Origin: Ecdyonurus torrentis
Lineage: Eukaryota > Arthropoda > Insecta > Ephemeroptera > Heptageniidae
Reading direction: 5' to 3'
Assembly (NCBI GenBank): GCA_949318235.1
Contig: OX439131.1
Span: forward strand, 45,693,859 to 45,757,858
DNA: 64,000 bases
In this document: piece after piece, positions 1 to 12,418 of the stretch
Layout: every line of letters starts with the position of its first letter
How positions within the stretch are numbered: position 1 is the first letter of the stretch
Program-made: the position numbers and the translations under genes
The notes under the pieces: model-generated
Seen by the model: the letters and a program-made list of their open reading frames with translations, nothing else
Database searches by the model: none
What the model was told of the DNA's origin: nothing

Positions 1-1183
1 TTTACCAAAACATGTTAATCTAATAAAAATACTGAGATATTTTTATTAATCGGGCATTATTCTCAATGAAAGCCTTATCGTTATACATCAGAACAAATTA
101 AGTGTATATATATTCTTAATTAACGCCTTGTTATAATACAAAATTATTTCAATAAATTTATAGGATTAAACTATTATTATGAAAATTAAAATTAGTTAAT
201 ATGCATTTCTTTAAAAATTTTGTACAGTATAAATTATTAACATAATGAACTTATTATTTATTTTACTGCACTGTAAAACAACTAGGTTAAATTGAGAGAT
301 TTATAACCTGCAGGTTATGATTTTGGCCTTCAATAAAAAAATAAACCAATAAATAAATAAAATGCTGCCTTAAAAATGCAATAAATAAATAAATTCAATA
401 TAATAATTAACAAACCATATATATAAATAAATTATTAAATATAAAAATTACTAATTATAATAAACAAAAAGTTTGTATTTAAACCAAACTGATTTCTTTT
501 TAATAATTCTTACGTATACTGTTTTATCTATCTTTCTAGATCATTTATATAACAAATTGGATTTTTGTAAAATTTGAAATTGCCAAGTAAACAAACATTT
601 TACATAATAATTTGGAAATTTTTAAACTCTGAAGTACAAAAGATTGTCTCAAACACTCACACACACACGGAAAAACATTACCACATACATAGTATTGAGA
701 AACCAAACCGCAAAATAAAATTAAAGCATTTATAATAATAAAGGAAATGTAAACCGGGGAAATATTATAATTGAATAGTAACGTTAATTATTGTAAAAAT
801 TGAAAACAGACCGAGGCATCTTTTTGTTTGTTATTTCAAACACACACACACAAACAATTTTCCTTCTTCTTTGCGATGTATCAAATTATTTCTCGGAATT
901 GTATAAAACATGGTTCTGTGCTGTACAAAATGTTTGCCAAAACTTTGCTCTGCTTTGCCGATGAAAATGTACCCTCGTTGGTTTGTATGGTTTTTTAGCC
1001 CGAAGGCGTCAAGATCTCGCTAAAGTTTATCGTAAAATTATATTTGAGAATACGATATTTTGGATAAAATGAAAATTTTAATTGTTACTTTTACATTCAA
1101 AACATACCAAATAAGATTAGTTGTAATGTATTAATTGTTTATTTATTTATTATCATATTTTCTTCCGACAAATTTAATTATTA
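1..1183. other. AT-rich intergenic DNA
   Basis: No gene seen. Two short (CA)n runs (about 656-668 and 840-853). A slightly GC-richer spot near 935-1015 has no coding frame. Confidence 0.6.
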
Positions 1184-1445
1184 CACGAAAAAAAATGAAT
1201 GATGTTATTTATGCTGCAGTGAATAGTTGCTTTATATAAGAGCACAAATATTGCTATTTTGTAAAATAACATGAATAATTATGATGCTAAACATAAATAT
1301 GGTAACTATTATGTTATGTATAGTATAATTGCTACACGGTCTATAGTATGAATTGTGCTGTTATATACACAAATATTGTTGCACAAATGTTGCTGCATTG
1401 AGCTAGCATCATTATTACGTACAGTACTTAGTTTTGTCCGTATGT
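1184..1445. mobile_element. CACGG-family MITE, degraded copy
   Basis: Begins TACACGAAAAAAAATGAATG and ends AGCTAGCATCATTATTACGT followed by TTTTGTCCGTA. The interior has the family words TTATGCTGCA, GCATAAAT and similar. The ends are mutated compared with 50507-50784. Confidence 0.6.
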
Positions 1446-1715
1446 GTGTATATAATTTTTATGTCGTTAATAAGAACTAAAAAATTAATAATAATAATAA
1501 TGCATCGTGTGATTTTTCTAACTAAAAATACATAAATACATTCGTATAACTGTTGCTGAATTAGAACTGCATAAATAATTATTTATTTCCATCATTGTAC
1601 ACTGCTCCCAAATAAATATGATAACTTGCGTTAAAGTTTCCCCATATATTTACCATTTGGAGATATTAACGCTTTGGTCAGATTTATTCGGGCGGAGTGT
1701 AACGATCATTGCAGT

Positions 1716-1832
1716 AAAAAAATGAAAATCTATTGGCATATGAGAATAACATGTATTTAGATAGAGTTACGTCAACTGAAATCTCCATCTGATTGCATTG
1801 AATGGCCATAAGCCAATACAATTTCATTTTTT
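1716..1832. mobile_element. small palindromic MITE, copy 1
   Basis: Ends TAAAAAAATGAAA and TTTCATTTTTTA are inverted and continue inward as CTATTGGCATATG against CATAAGCCAATA. The interior reads AATAACATGTATTTAGATAG and AACTGAAATCTCC. A second copy lies at 50922-51048. Confidence 0.65.
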
Positions 1833-2039
1833 AGTACAGTACAATGACTGTACATTGTAACATAAAGTATTACAACAAAATAAAACATATAATTTATAGA
1901 AGATGCAGGGTGCATACAAGGTATTACTAGAACACCGCAACACATAAATGGTATGCAACCCTTAAAACAAATTTGGGTTTTATGCTGTACGTACGTCAAT
2001 TTGTTATGCTATGTTTTACATTGTCGCTATATGGTGTAT

Positions 2040-2345
2040 GCATTCATGTTAAAATCGACATCATATTGGATAACTCAATACATGGGCCAATATAGGAAAA
2101 TAACTCATTTTGACCATTAAAAAAATATTAAGAATTATTTTTTAGTGCATTGATGCTGTTAATATAGGTTGAATTAGTATCTCAATCTCAAATATGTCAG
2201 AAAAATAACAGTATCAAATCATGAACCGTTTTCCCAAAGAAAATTGTCAAAAACGAAATTTGTCCTATACTGAGAAATGTTATTTATTACTCCAGTATGG
2301 CGTCGAAGCGCTTTCACTATGAAGTCATGAGTATACACCCTATAG
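2040..2345. mobile_element. ATAGGGTG-family repeat, degraded copy
   Basis: Carries AATAACTCATTTTGACC at the left and GTTATTTATTACTCCAGTAT, GGCGTCGAAG and ACACCCTATAG at the right. The same ordered words occur at 8629-8812, 37237-37560, 46020-46310 and 58890-58990. Confidence 0.5.
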
Positions 2346-2572
2346 ATGAAGGCTTATTTATATATAGCGAGTAATATTATTTTGTACCATAGTAATTTTG
2401 ATTGCAGCTAGTTTTAAATTATATTATAGCGATTGCAATATACTTAATTTGATTGCACATTTTGATTGCACATTTAAAATATTGCACTGTGTGAACAGGT
2501 CTTAAAATATTGATTATTTCTTTATGAAAACTAATAAAATATTATGCTCTTAGGACATGTTATAATTTTATT

Positions 2573-2573
<1 letters not shown>

Positions 2574-2619
<46 letters not shown>
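2574..2619. repeat. (CT)n microsatellite
   Basis: About 23 uninterrupted CT units; a poly-T of about 30 follows at 2733-2763. Confidence 0.95.
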
Positions 2620-2622
<3 letters not shown>

Positions 2623-2732
2623 AGATGTGCTACTAAAAGATAAGAAATACATTTAAAATTACTCTTAAAAAATAAAACGTGAACTTTTCTAGCAAAATAG
2701 AATTTCTCGGTAAACCACAAGATGAGCTATTA

Positions 2733-2763
<31 letters not shown>

Positions 2764-3243
2764 GTAAAATGCAATTAAATTTAATTACTTTTGAAGTTTT
2801 TCTCTACGCATGTGGCCTCTGTTTATATAAATAGCATTTTTTGTTGTCGCGTGTGAGTTTCCGACATATTTGTCAACGACCTCAGTAGAAGTAAAGCACT
2901 TTGAAATAAAAATTAAGCCTGAAAATGAGGTACAGTATTTCGGTGATTACTCTAAAAGTTAAATAGAAGCAAAAAAAAAAATAAATAATAAATAAATAAT
3001 AATAATAACAAAAAAAAAACTGTTTTGCACAATTATACATAATATAAACATATAAGAACAATAATAATAAGAATAATATATAAAAAAAATGTATAAAAAA
3101 ATAAGAATTCACATGGCAAATTTGAACATTTCAGTCTTGAATTGCGATTTTTTTTAAAATTTACTTTCATAAACAGACTCCATGTTTATTTCAATAATAT
3201 TTTATATCTCTTACATCTGAGCTGATGTTCATATGTCATATGC

Positions 3244-3430
3244 AAGGATAACAATAAATACGTAATAATTATGCTAGCTCAACAACAACATAAATTATGC
3301 TATATTCTTCTACATAGCATAATAGTTTATAATGTTCGGCATAATTAATATTTATGTTATTCAAAGCAGCAACATTTTGTGATCTACAATTATAGCAATA
3401 ATTGTTCAATGCAACATAAATTACGCATTT
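3244..3430. mobile_element. CACGG-family MITE, partial copy
   Basis: The left part AACAATAAATACGTAATAAT then TATGCTAGCTC is nearly the same as the left end at 50507. The remainder has family words (CATAAATTATGCTA, GCATAATTAAT). The right terminus is not recognisable. Confidence 0.55.
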
Positions 3431-4026
3431 TTTTTTCTTACGCATGTTTTCTGAAATTTATATCATTGTGATATTTGGTAACCATTAAATTTCAAGTGAA
3501 ATCAAACAAATTACCGGGTTCAATTTTTGAATTCCAAAGATGTGAACTTTCATACTACAACCCTTCAATATAATTCAAAGTTTATTTAAATGTTTAAAAA
3601 TAAAAGTTGTAAGTCTTCCAACACACCAAGGTGAAGATTCTTGGATACCAATACCGGTTTCTTATGATTTATCAGTTGAATTTAAATGCTTCGATTTCTC
3701 GCAACTGAGAGAGGTGGAGCTCACACAATGTGAGAGTTTAATTTATATAATATTCAAACGATTGGCCTTGGTATTGAATCTTCTTGACTTTATACTGCTA
3801 AACAAACTGGTGCTCTTTTTTCTTTTTTTTTTTAATATGAATATTAGTTGTATGGCATAAAATGAAATCAAGCAAATTTGTAACTTGAAAAATAATTCAT
3901 ACTTTTTATATATCGTACTTGTTATCGGTAGCATCCAATCAAAAGAGTAATGGGAAATCACCAGGGGCTCCCTTGTTATCCATTTTTATTTTTGTCAAAT
4001 AAAATAAAATTTGTATGTGTAATAAA

Positions 4027-4029
<3 letters not shown>

Positions 4030-4066
<37 letters not shown>
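4030..4066. repeat. poly-A tract (37 nt)
   Basis: Uninterrupted A run. A poly-T of about 30 follows at 4702-4731. Neither is clearly the tail of a retrotransposon. Confidence 0.9.
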
Positions 4067-4068
<2 letters not shown>

Positions 4069-4236
4069 GAATTGACAGATAAGGCTTAGGCCTTGGTTGG
4101 ATTTCTGTATACGAGTGATATATAATAATAATAATAACAAATCCGTTAGTATCACGGGACCATATTATACTTTGAGTGATTTTTGAACAAACTATACTGG
4201 CGGTAAATACGGAGAAATTTAAACGACGCTTACTAC

Positions 4237-4390
4237 ACGGAAATAAATACATAATTACGTAGTTTATTATACATTTACGTCATTAAAGCATAAATGATGC
4301 TAAATTACAACAACATAAATAATTATCCAGTACAGTACAATATTTATGCTATAATGGCTATATGCAACATATTTATAATGCATTGTAGCA
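4237..4390. mobile_element. CACGG-family MITE, partial copy
   Basis: Starts TACACGGAAATAAATACATA after a TA, followed by AATTACG and GCATAAATGATGCTAA. The right terminus is missing. Confidence 0.5.
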
Positions 4391-4698
4391 TATAGCCTCT
4401 TCAGTCCCAGAATACATTACAGTTGATATCAGATAATTCAATAAAAATAGCAAAAAAAAAAAAATAATAATAATAATAAAAAAAAAAACGCCCTTGAATT
4501 TATGCATTTTTAGAGCTATTTTTAGAGTGGATCCGCAAAAGTAAGAAAACTTTTTTGACAAACAAGGCATATTTTTGTCATTCCGAGTGCCGCACAAAAA
4601 CTTGGTTACAACAATGAAATAATTAAAAAAAAAAAAAAAAAATCGGGGACTGAAGAGGATAGAGTATGATTCATTGAACAAGTGCATGACTTATAATG

Positions 4699-4731
<33 letters not shown>

Positions 4732-5598
4732 CACAAAAAATGCATTAAGAATGTTTCAATTTATTTTAAAAAGTTTGCTCATTTTACGTACTAGTATTCT
4801 ATAATATAGTATTTCTATAATACTAAAAAAGAGCGAGGATAATTATTAATTACATTTTAATTTTTATTTATGATAAATAGGTTAGGTTTCAAAGTTTTAA
4901 GCTATAAAAAATTTCACTGATAAGAAACAATTTACTCGGCAATTACTAATTAATATAATATCATTAGTAAATATATAAACTCGAAAACTAAATTTTATAC
5001 ACTTTAACTGCCTTCTTTATAATCAATAAGCTTATATTTCTAATTGGAGTTGTTAATTATTTGATCAAAATAACATGCATTCTTATGGAGCTCACTTAGA
5101 AAAAGCGTATTGTAAATAAGGCACCATAACAAAGCTGGAATGCTTGTGTACTGTCTGAGAGATTATTCAAATGAAAATATCTATAAATTTAATATTGAAC
5201 GTACTATATAATATAAAAAAACGATATTATGCCTTAGGTGCTATTGAAGATTTTTTATGTTATTATTTAATTTTCAATAGAAAAACTATTTGAAATGATT
5301 TACGTTCAACAATAACCTCTGACTGCAATTAATAAAGTCTCCTCTTTATGATTATATACTTCTTTTTTTTTTTTATATAAAACAATATTTCTCGGAAACT
5401 GATACGGAAAGTTGTACGTGTAGTGCGACGTCTCTCTCGTAGCTCGGTGCTCAACTCAATTCACGTGAAGTTCTATACTGCAACCGTGCAGGTAAAAACA
5501 ACAATCTCATTGTGCAGGGGGAGACTGGAAGTTCTGAGAACACTGGAAGTAGACGCGAATATCAAGTGCACGCAACATGCCACGCAATTGTTAATCAT

Positions 5599-6083
5599 AT
5601 AGCAATGAGGAAGACTAATGATTTTTGGGACAGCATTTGAGCACATTTTTAGAAAGAGCATAATTAGTAGATTCTATTGACATCAATATTTACCTTTATT
5701 ACTTAAATTTCAGCGATTAATTAATGATTTAAAAGTGGCAGCCACGCCCCCAAGAAGCCTGTGCCGTTAGTCATTTGTTTGAATTTGCAGCGGAGTCTGA
5801 TGTTCTTCTGCAAATTTGGATACGAGATTTTAAAAATTCGCGTAAAATTTAAAATCTCGTATCCAAATTTGCAGAAGAACATCAGACTCCGCTGCAAATT
5901 CAAACAAATGACTAACGGCACAGGCTTCTTGGGGGCGTGGCCGCCACTTTTAAATCATTAATTAATCGCTGAAATTTAAGTAATAAAGGTAAATATTGAT
6001 GTCAATAGAATCTACTAATTATGCTCTTTCTAAAAATGTGCTCAAATACTGTCCCAAAAATCATTAGTCTTCCTCATTGTTAT
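5599..6083. repeat. 485-bp near-perfect palindrome (236-bp arms)
   Basis: Left arm 5599-5834 and right arm 5848-6083, separated by a 13-bp loop. I count about three mismatches (for example GGCAGCCACG against GGCGGCCACG) and no indels, so the arms are roughly 98-99% alike. The same 66-codon chance frame appears in both orientations because of this. It could be a foldback transposon or an inverted duplication. No short terminal motif or target duplication is obvious. Confidence 0.92.
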
Positions 6084-6171
6084 GCTTAATTTTTAGCTAC
6101 TATGTGTTTAGTGTAGTTCATTTTATTTATTTATTTCATTTCTGCTTGATCAAATTAGGAATTTCTATATA

Positions 6172-6430
6172 TCCTGTCCTGTCCTGTCCTGTCCTGTCCT
6201 GTCCTGTCCTGTCCTGTCCTGTCCTGTCCTGTCCTGTCCTGTCCTGTCCTGTCCTGTCCTGTCCTGTCCTGTCCTGTCCTGTCCTGTCCTGTCCTGTCCT
6301 GTCCTGTCCTGTCCTGTCCTGTCCTGTCCTGTCCTGTCCTGTCCTGTCCTGTCCTGTCCTGTCCTGTCCTGTCCTGTCCTGTCCTGTCCTGTTCTGTCCT
6401 GTCCTGTCCTGTCCTGTCCTGTCCTGTCCT
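6172..6430. repeat. (TCCTG)~52 pentanucleotide array
   Basis: Almost perfect TCCTG repeats over 259 bp, with one TTCTG variant near 6391. It starts 89 bp after the big palindrome. Because the unit is 5 bp, long open frames arise on both strands; these are not genes. Confidence 0.97.
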
Positions 6431-7129
6431 ATTTCATTGTGTGAACGTATTATACTACGTTGTTCACATGGTAAAAAGAAAATTAACAATTATATGTGCA
6501 ATATAATAATGCACTTATACTTATACAGCAAAATACTTTGCTGTTTGTTATCTATTGCTAAATTATAGCTTTAAAATAGAGTAACTTTGTAGACGAACTT
6601 AATTTCTTCAACGGTGGAAAGTAACTTTGCTGAACAGTAAAAAAATTAATAAAAACAAAGATATCTTCACTCTCTTTTTTCACGTGAGATTTTTTTTTTA
6701 ACTCATTATTCTCATTAACTTGTAGACTTATTTATTTATTTACTTAAAATAATTTAAAAATAATGTCATATATTAATTTAAATTTTATTCTGTAATATAA
6801 AATAGTAATAATCAATCTATGAAAATTTCAAGTGCAATAAACAAAAACTATATCAAAACTATTTACAAAAAGTACACAATTTCTGACAATGCATGCGGAT
6901 GAGACGTAATACAATTAAAATAATTACAGACTGCAGACTGCTCTATAATTTTGCTGACTTATCTTGGTAATTTATCACTTTAAATTTACCCTCTTTTCTG
7001 TGCTTTCATTTTTCTAAAGAACTTGTTGAGGAAATAAGTCAGTTTACTTTACAGTATTCATGAGAAGTTTAGAGAAAAAATTGTTTTCTTTGAAATTATA
7101 AAAGTTTGTGTAGCTAAGTTTTATAATAA

Positions 7130-7215
<86 letters not shown>

Positions 7216-8058
7216 TATATTTAAATTATTTACAAATTAAAGCAGTGAAAGAACAACGTGGATTAATCCTTAAAAAAGAAATGGCTCGAAAGTAACAAAA
7301 TGAGAAAATAAATAAAAATAATTAATTAGTAATAACTAATAAGCTAAGTAGCACTACGTAGGGCGATACGATTTGGTTCCCCTAATTTCCACGATTTTGG
7401 TAGGTCGTAGCCAAGCTTGCAAACCTTTTCAGACACTATGTTGCACATTATGAGCCTTCATTTGTGGGAACGCACTGCTCTTCTTAAAATTCTAACAAGA
7501 CTAGCAAGAGAAACCCAAATATTACAAAAAATTATGGGCTATTGCGCCATGCTCAGTTTTGAATTTCAGTTTTTTTTATGAATTTAGACCAATGCTAATA
7601 TCATTTTTTTTTAATTTAATGGTAACTTACCCTGAAATTTTTATCAGGGCATGAGCTGACACAATTACATTTAAAATTAAGTTTGATGACACTATAGACT
7701 ACACAAATCTTAAGATTTGTTGGTCCTTTGACCTCTCCCCTTAATGTATAAATATAATGTTTGAAATTTAAACATTTTAATTTTGGTTTAAAAAACAAAA
7801 ACTTATTTCTAAGCTGAAATGAAAAAATTAAAAATCTTACGCCACATGAAAATAATTTTCCTTGAGAAGTAAGTCAAGTGTAGTTGTTTGTTATCATAGA
7901 AGGAAAAAACATTGGGGAACTTCCTTTTCTGGCGTTTGATAAGAAAACAGGGACTTCATTCATAGAAACCACGAGCATCTTTGAGAGGAAGGTACGTACG
8001 GAGGTAAGGAAGTATTTCGTACTGTTTAGTATGTTCTAGAAGACAATCTTATTATTCA
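6431..8058. other. AT-rich intergenic DNA
   Basis: Contains the (TA)40 tract and a diffuse repeat (about 7360-7810) whose words TTCCCCTAATTTCC and TTACCCTGAAATTTTTATCA recur near 18080-18240 (TTATCCTGAAATTTTCATCA). Nothing coding is seen. Confidence 0.55.
7133..7212. repeat. (TA)40 microsatellite
   Basis: About 80 bp of uninterrupted TA. Confidence 0.95.
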
Positions 8059-8294
8059 CACGCAAAAAAAAATGATCTAAAAAGTTACTATATTTAGACT
8101 TTTTTTTATAATAAATTCTTTAGATACATACTAAGTTTTTTAGAATCTAAAGAGCTAACTACGTATTTACCACTAAAGAAATTACGTTTATACTAACGAG
8201 TTACTCTTTAAACTTTTTTCAAAAGTTATTGGTTTGTACTAAAGAATTACTTATATGTATCTGAGAATAATTTCGTAAATTTATGTTTTCCGTG
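8059..8294. mobile_element. CAC..AAAA/TTTTCCGTG MITE, copy 1
   Basis: Shares nearly its whole length with 53839-54078, including AAAGAAATTACGTTTATACT, AACGAGTTACTCTTTAAAC and TTTATGTTTTCCGTG. The ends CACGCAAAA and TTTTCCGTG are roughly inverted. No open frame. Confidence 0.7.
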
Positions 8295-8628
8295 AGTTAA
8301 TAATAATGTTAAAATGATATTAAATACTAAGTTGACTCTGATTTTTTTTTCTTTTTTTGTAAAGAGAGAAAAAGAAATATAGTAAAGAACTGTTACAAGT
8401 GATATAAATGTGTTATAAATGATATAAATATATGTTATCAATAATATAAATGATTGTACTCATCTCTCTCAAATATTATATTATGCATTAAAAATTACTT
8501 TCAGAAGATATATTACTGTGTGATTTTTCTTTGATAATAATTTTTCTTTGTAATACATTTAGATGCAATGAAGAAATACTCTGACTATTTAATATTTTTT
8601 AAGGAAAGTCAGAGGACCATGTATACGT

Positions 8629-8812
8629 GGGGTTGTACCTTTACTCAAGTATGCAAGAAAAACCATAATGACCAAAAAAATAGCTAATTTTCCAAAGAAA
8701 ATAACCAAAAACTAGGTTTGTCCTATGCTGAGCAATGTTATTTATTGCTCAAGAAGAGCATTGAAAAGTACTCAGAATGACATCATGCGCACACACCCGA
8801 TAGCATGAATTG
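8629..8812. mobile_element. ATAGGGTG-family repeat, partial copy
   Basis: Contains TTTGTCCTATGCTGAGCAAT, GTTATTTATTGCTCAAGAAG, AGCATTGAAAAG and a terminal ACACACCCGATAG, closely matching the right half of 2040-2345. Confidence 0.5.
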
Positions 8813-8931
8813 TACTTAACTGAACAAAATTATGCTAAAAAATGAGTTAGCAAAATTATAATTAAATTACGTATTTATTTTGGTCCACGTATAGCTGGTA
8901 TAACCCTAAATTATTAGTATAATGCATAGTG

Positions 8932-8976
8932 AACAAAATATGATCATTAAATAATAATAAATGATCATATTTTGTT
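8932..8976. repeat. short perfect hairpin
   Basis: AACAAAATATGATCATT and AATGATCATATTTTGTT are perfect inverted partners around an AT-rich loop. Not followed by a T-run of note; role unknown. Confidence 0.7.
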
Positions 8977-10049
8977 TCCATCGATTATCATATTCACTTC
9001 TAGTTATTAAAATATCGTACTTGGTTTCAGAGTCAATTAATCAATCTTCTCTCTTTCTATACTAATATAAAGCCAACTATTCACAAACATGATATGCTGT
9101 CTGTAAACACCCGTGTTCCCGTGTTATGTGAAGTATTTGAAAATTATTTCCGTTTGTAATAACTATTCAAACATATTATATAAAAACTACCCAGTAAAAA
9201 TTTTAATAGCTGAAATAAATTTTTTTAAATTTACATTAGCACACCATGATCACATTATTTTTTTAAAAGATTTTATTATACAGTACATTCTATATAAAAA
9301 TGCTTTATTTTTATTAATTTATTCATTCATTTGTTTGTTTTTAGAATTTTTAAATTAAAGTAAAAAAATGACTAATATATTTGTTATGGAAAAATCGCTA
9401 TGTTACAACAATTAAAAAGATTTCATTGCAAGTGGTTCATTAAAAGTGTTTATTTTTCACTTTGTATTAATTGAAAATTCTACTACACATATTATATCAT
9501 GTTGAAATTATTAACAGGTGATTTTTATCGCCTCTCATCACAATTTTATAACAAATTAAGGCGGGAAATCAGCTACTGCGGGGTTTGACTAATAACTTGT
9601 AAAGAAAAATAATAATTTTTTGTTTCAGTGATACATCATAGGATATAACGTATCTTCAAAAATTTAAATTTATAAAGAAATAAAAAATAAAAATGGGGGG
9701 GGGGGGGGGTCGATCACAATACTATAATTAAATTATGATATTTTGGAAGTTTTAGTCTCATAAAAGCCCATGTTAATTTCAATAATAATTTCTCTCTTAT
9801 CTGAAGGCATGGTCTCTAAATATTGTATCATAGCTGTTACTATTAACTTTCAAATGGCGTCATAAAGTTTTCTTTTTAGATTTTGAGATACAAGCAATCT
9901 AAATACATCCCTAATTTGGAATCCTATAACATAATTTGATATAACAAATCTTACAGCAGAAAAAAATATAATCTAAAAATTGTAGTAAAGGCACTGAAAT
10001 ACATACAATTGTGTCGTGTTATCTCATAGCAACAGCATAATACTTGGAG

Positions 10050-10135
10050 AGAATAAATTACGTTATTTATGCTGCATTTATGTCAATAAAGCATAAATGT
10101 TGCTAAATTTGGACAACATAAATCATTGCACTTTT
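10050..10135. mobile_element. CACGG-family fragment
   Basis: Contains AATAAATTACGTTATTTATG then CTGCATTTATGTCAATAAAG and GCATAAATGTTGCTAAAT, matching internal words of the family at 4240-4320 (ATTTACGTCATTAAAGCATA). A related shorter fragment is at about 29545-29585. Confidence 0.4.
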
Positions 10136-10617
10136 TTTTATCAGCAAACAAAATTTAAACAATTAATTTTACAATATATTTTTGAGTTCTAACGACTTCT
10201 GTCATAAAACATACATGATAGTTATATATTTATAAATATATATATTATTATTTACTATCTGTATTTTTAATTTAGATTATAGACAAACTTTTCTATGTAT
10301 AAAATAAAATTATATCTCGCAACATTAAATATTTGACAGTAAGAAAATAAGTCTATGGCTATTATTGAAAAGATAAATTTACCATCTACCCATTTCTTAG
10401 GCATACAGTATTATTGGAGTTGATGTTATGGGTACAGATATGTTGAAAAATGTGCTTCATTTATTGAATGAGGATCAATTCAATTTTTATATCTTATTTT
10501 ACTTATACAATAAGAGATAGAATAGAAAGAAATATATAGCAATCTTAAATTAAAGAATTTCAAATAATAGTTAAGATTTGCAGTTATTAATTGAATATAA
10601 GCATTGTCATATAATGA

Positions 10618-10619
<2 letters not shown>

Positions 10620-10687
<68 letters not shown>
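10620..10687. repeat. (CT)34 microsatellite
   Basis: 68 bp of pure CT. A (GA)19 tract lies 250 bp downstream at 10938-10976. Confidence 0.95.
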
Positions 10688-10688
<1 letters not shown>

Positions 10689-10934
10689 ATTTAATATTAT
10701 TATTATTTAATCTTTTACATGCGTTTTATTAAATTATTTTTTTCATCTGTTGATTGTTTCTCAGTAATGTTTTGTAATTTATAATGTAAATAATAATCAT
10801 TCTGACAAGACCAATGCTTGTTGTAATACTGTAAAACTGTACTGTATTATGGTATGCTGTGTACTGTTGTTACTGCGGCAAAAAAATTTGTATAAAAAAG
10901 AAAAAAAAATAGAAAAACAATCGTTGAAAAATAT

Positions 10935-10979
<45 letters not shown>

Positions 10980-11288
10980 ACACATTATTCCCAGCAATAA
11001 TTTTTACCTAATGACATTGATCACCTCACATTGTGTCTGTCTGAGAGTGTCTGACCCTTCCCGTTAAAAAAAAAAAAAAAAAAAAAAAGTTAGTCTAAGC
11101 AGAGATTCATGGTATAACATTGCGTAATATTTTGTAGTTAATTAGTACTCTAGAGTTATTAAATAATTTCAGCCAGGTCATACACCTACAAAAATAGAAA
11201 TAAATAATTAGGCAAGTATAATTTTGAAAAAAAAAAAAAGTATTATACAGAGAAAGAAGAGAAGATGATTGTTTCAAAAGAATTATAA

Positions 11289-11328
<40 letters not shown>

Positions 11329-11734
11329 AGTATAAACATTTTAGAGCTGCGCGCTACGCTGCTTCTTCTTACTGCTTATTAACTATTACAAAACAATTAG
11401 CACTAAACGTTTCCATTTAAAATACATATAAATGATGATTTTTTTCTTGTTTCTGTAAATTGTAAAGCACACACATATGTATAAAATTGTGAACCGTGCG
11501 AAAGAAATGACCAAAACTATCTTAAAACTTTTTTAACTACCACTTTTATGATACGTTTTTAAAAATTATATTTGTTAAAATGATTTTTATATTGATATCC
11601 ACTTGTTCTAACTTTGTCATCACCAAGTAATTAGTTACACAAAAAGAAGGTATAATTACTCAGTAATGAGTCGCGTCTCTTTTGATATACTAAATGATTT
11701 TGTGGTTTTTATATACGGATAGAGGAAGATTTTC

Positions 11735-11905
11735 AAAGTTACATCCGCCACCCTGAGGGTTACTTAAGTTATGGTGCTCATGTTACCGCGGCCTTAGGCT
11801 AGGAGAGTTGTTCACCGCACCGCAGACACCGCGTCACGTGACCACGTGACGTCACAAGAGGAATGTAACCACCGGAAACTCCTTTGCGATCGAGGCTTTA
11901 TTGCT
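11735..11905. promoter_or_regulatory. GC-rich patch with two E-boxes and a CRE-like site
   Basis: Within AT-rich DNA this patch is rich in G+C and CpG. It holds CACGTG at 11835-11840 and 11843-11848 and TGACGTCA at 11847-11854, overlapping the second E-box. It lies 2 kb upstream of exon 1. It could be an upstream promoter or enhancer of the receptor gene, or of an unseen non-coding transcript. The motifs are seen; their function is inferred. Confidence 0.4.
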
Positions 11906-12251
11906 CTTCGTCATTTTTTATTATTTTTTATTATTTTTTTTTTACCTCTTATTGTTTTTATTACAATTTACATGAAGGATATACACAAAAAATTAAAATG
12001 TCCAGAAATCTTTTACATCGGAATTCTTTTTATTATTTTGAAGAAATTATAGACTTGAATATTGTGAAGTTTTTTCTTTTGTATAATAAAATATAATATA
12101 AACACTTTTGATGTTTTAGACGTGATGTATAATTAAAATAAATCCACGTAATTGAAAAGTTATAAAATTATTTTCTAAACAAACTCAAATCGTAATATTT
12201 TTGCGCGTATATATTTTGATTTTTTATATATTTATTTCAGTTCTTTTCATG

Positions 12252-12418
<167 letters not shown>

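Larger units (their letters stand above)
2620..5598. other. AT-rich intergenic DNA with homopolymers
   Basis: Holds poly-T and poly-A tracts and partial CACGG-family MITEs (annotated separately). Frames such as 4373-4687 on the minus strand are Phe/Ile-rich translations of homopolymers. The GC-richer stretch 5410-5590 precedes the palindrome and has no recognisable coding content. Confidence 0.6.
9010..11734. other. AT-rich intergenic DNA
   Basis: Contains poly-G (9696-9709), the CACGG fragment, (CT)34, (GA)19 and a poly-A of 33 (11294-11326). No gene seen. Confidence 0.6.

Noticed and set aside
4030..4066. Poly-A tracts as tails of retrotransposons or processed pseudogenes
   Set aside because: No recognisable LINE/SINE body, target duplication or coding remnant upstream of the long A/T runs examined.
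5721..5961. Mirror-image 66-codon frames that look like a duplicated gene
   Set aside because: The same palindrome read from both strands; no start context, domain or splice structure.
6077..6568. Long frames on both strands across the TCCTG array (163 and 117 codons)
   Set aside because: A perfect 5-bp repeat without stops is open in all frames of a strand; the peptides are pure repeat translation.
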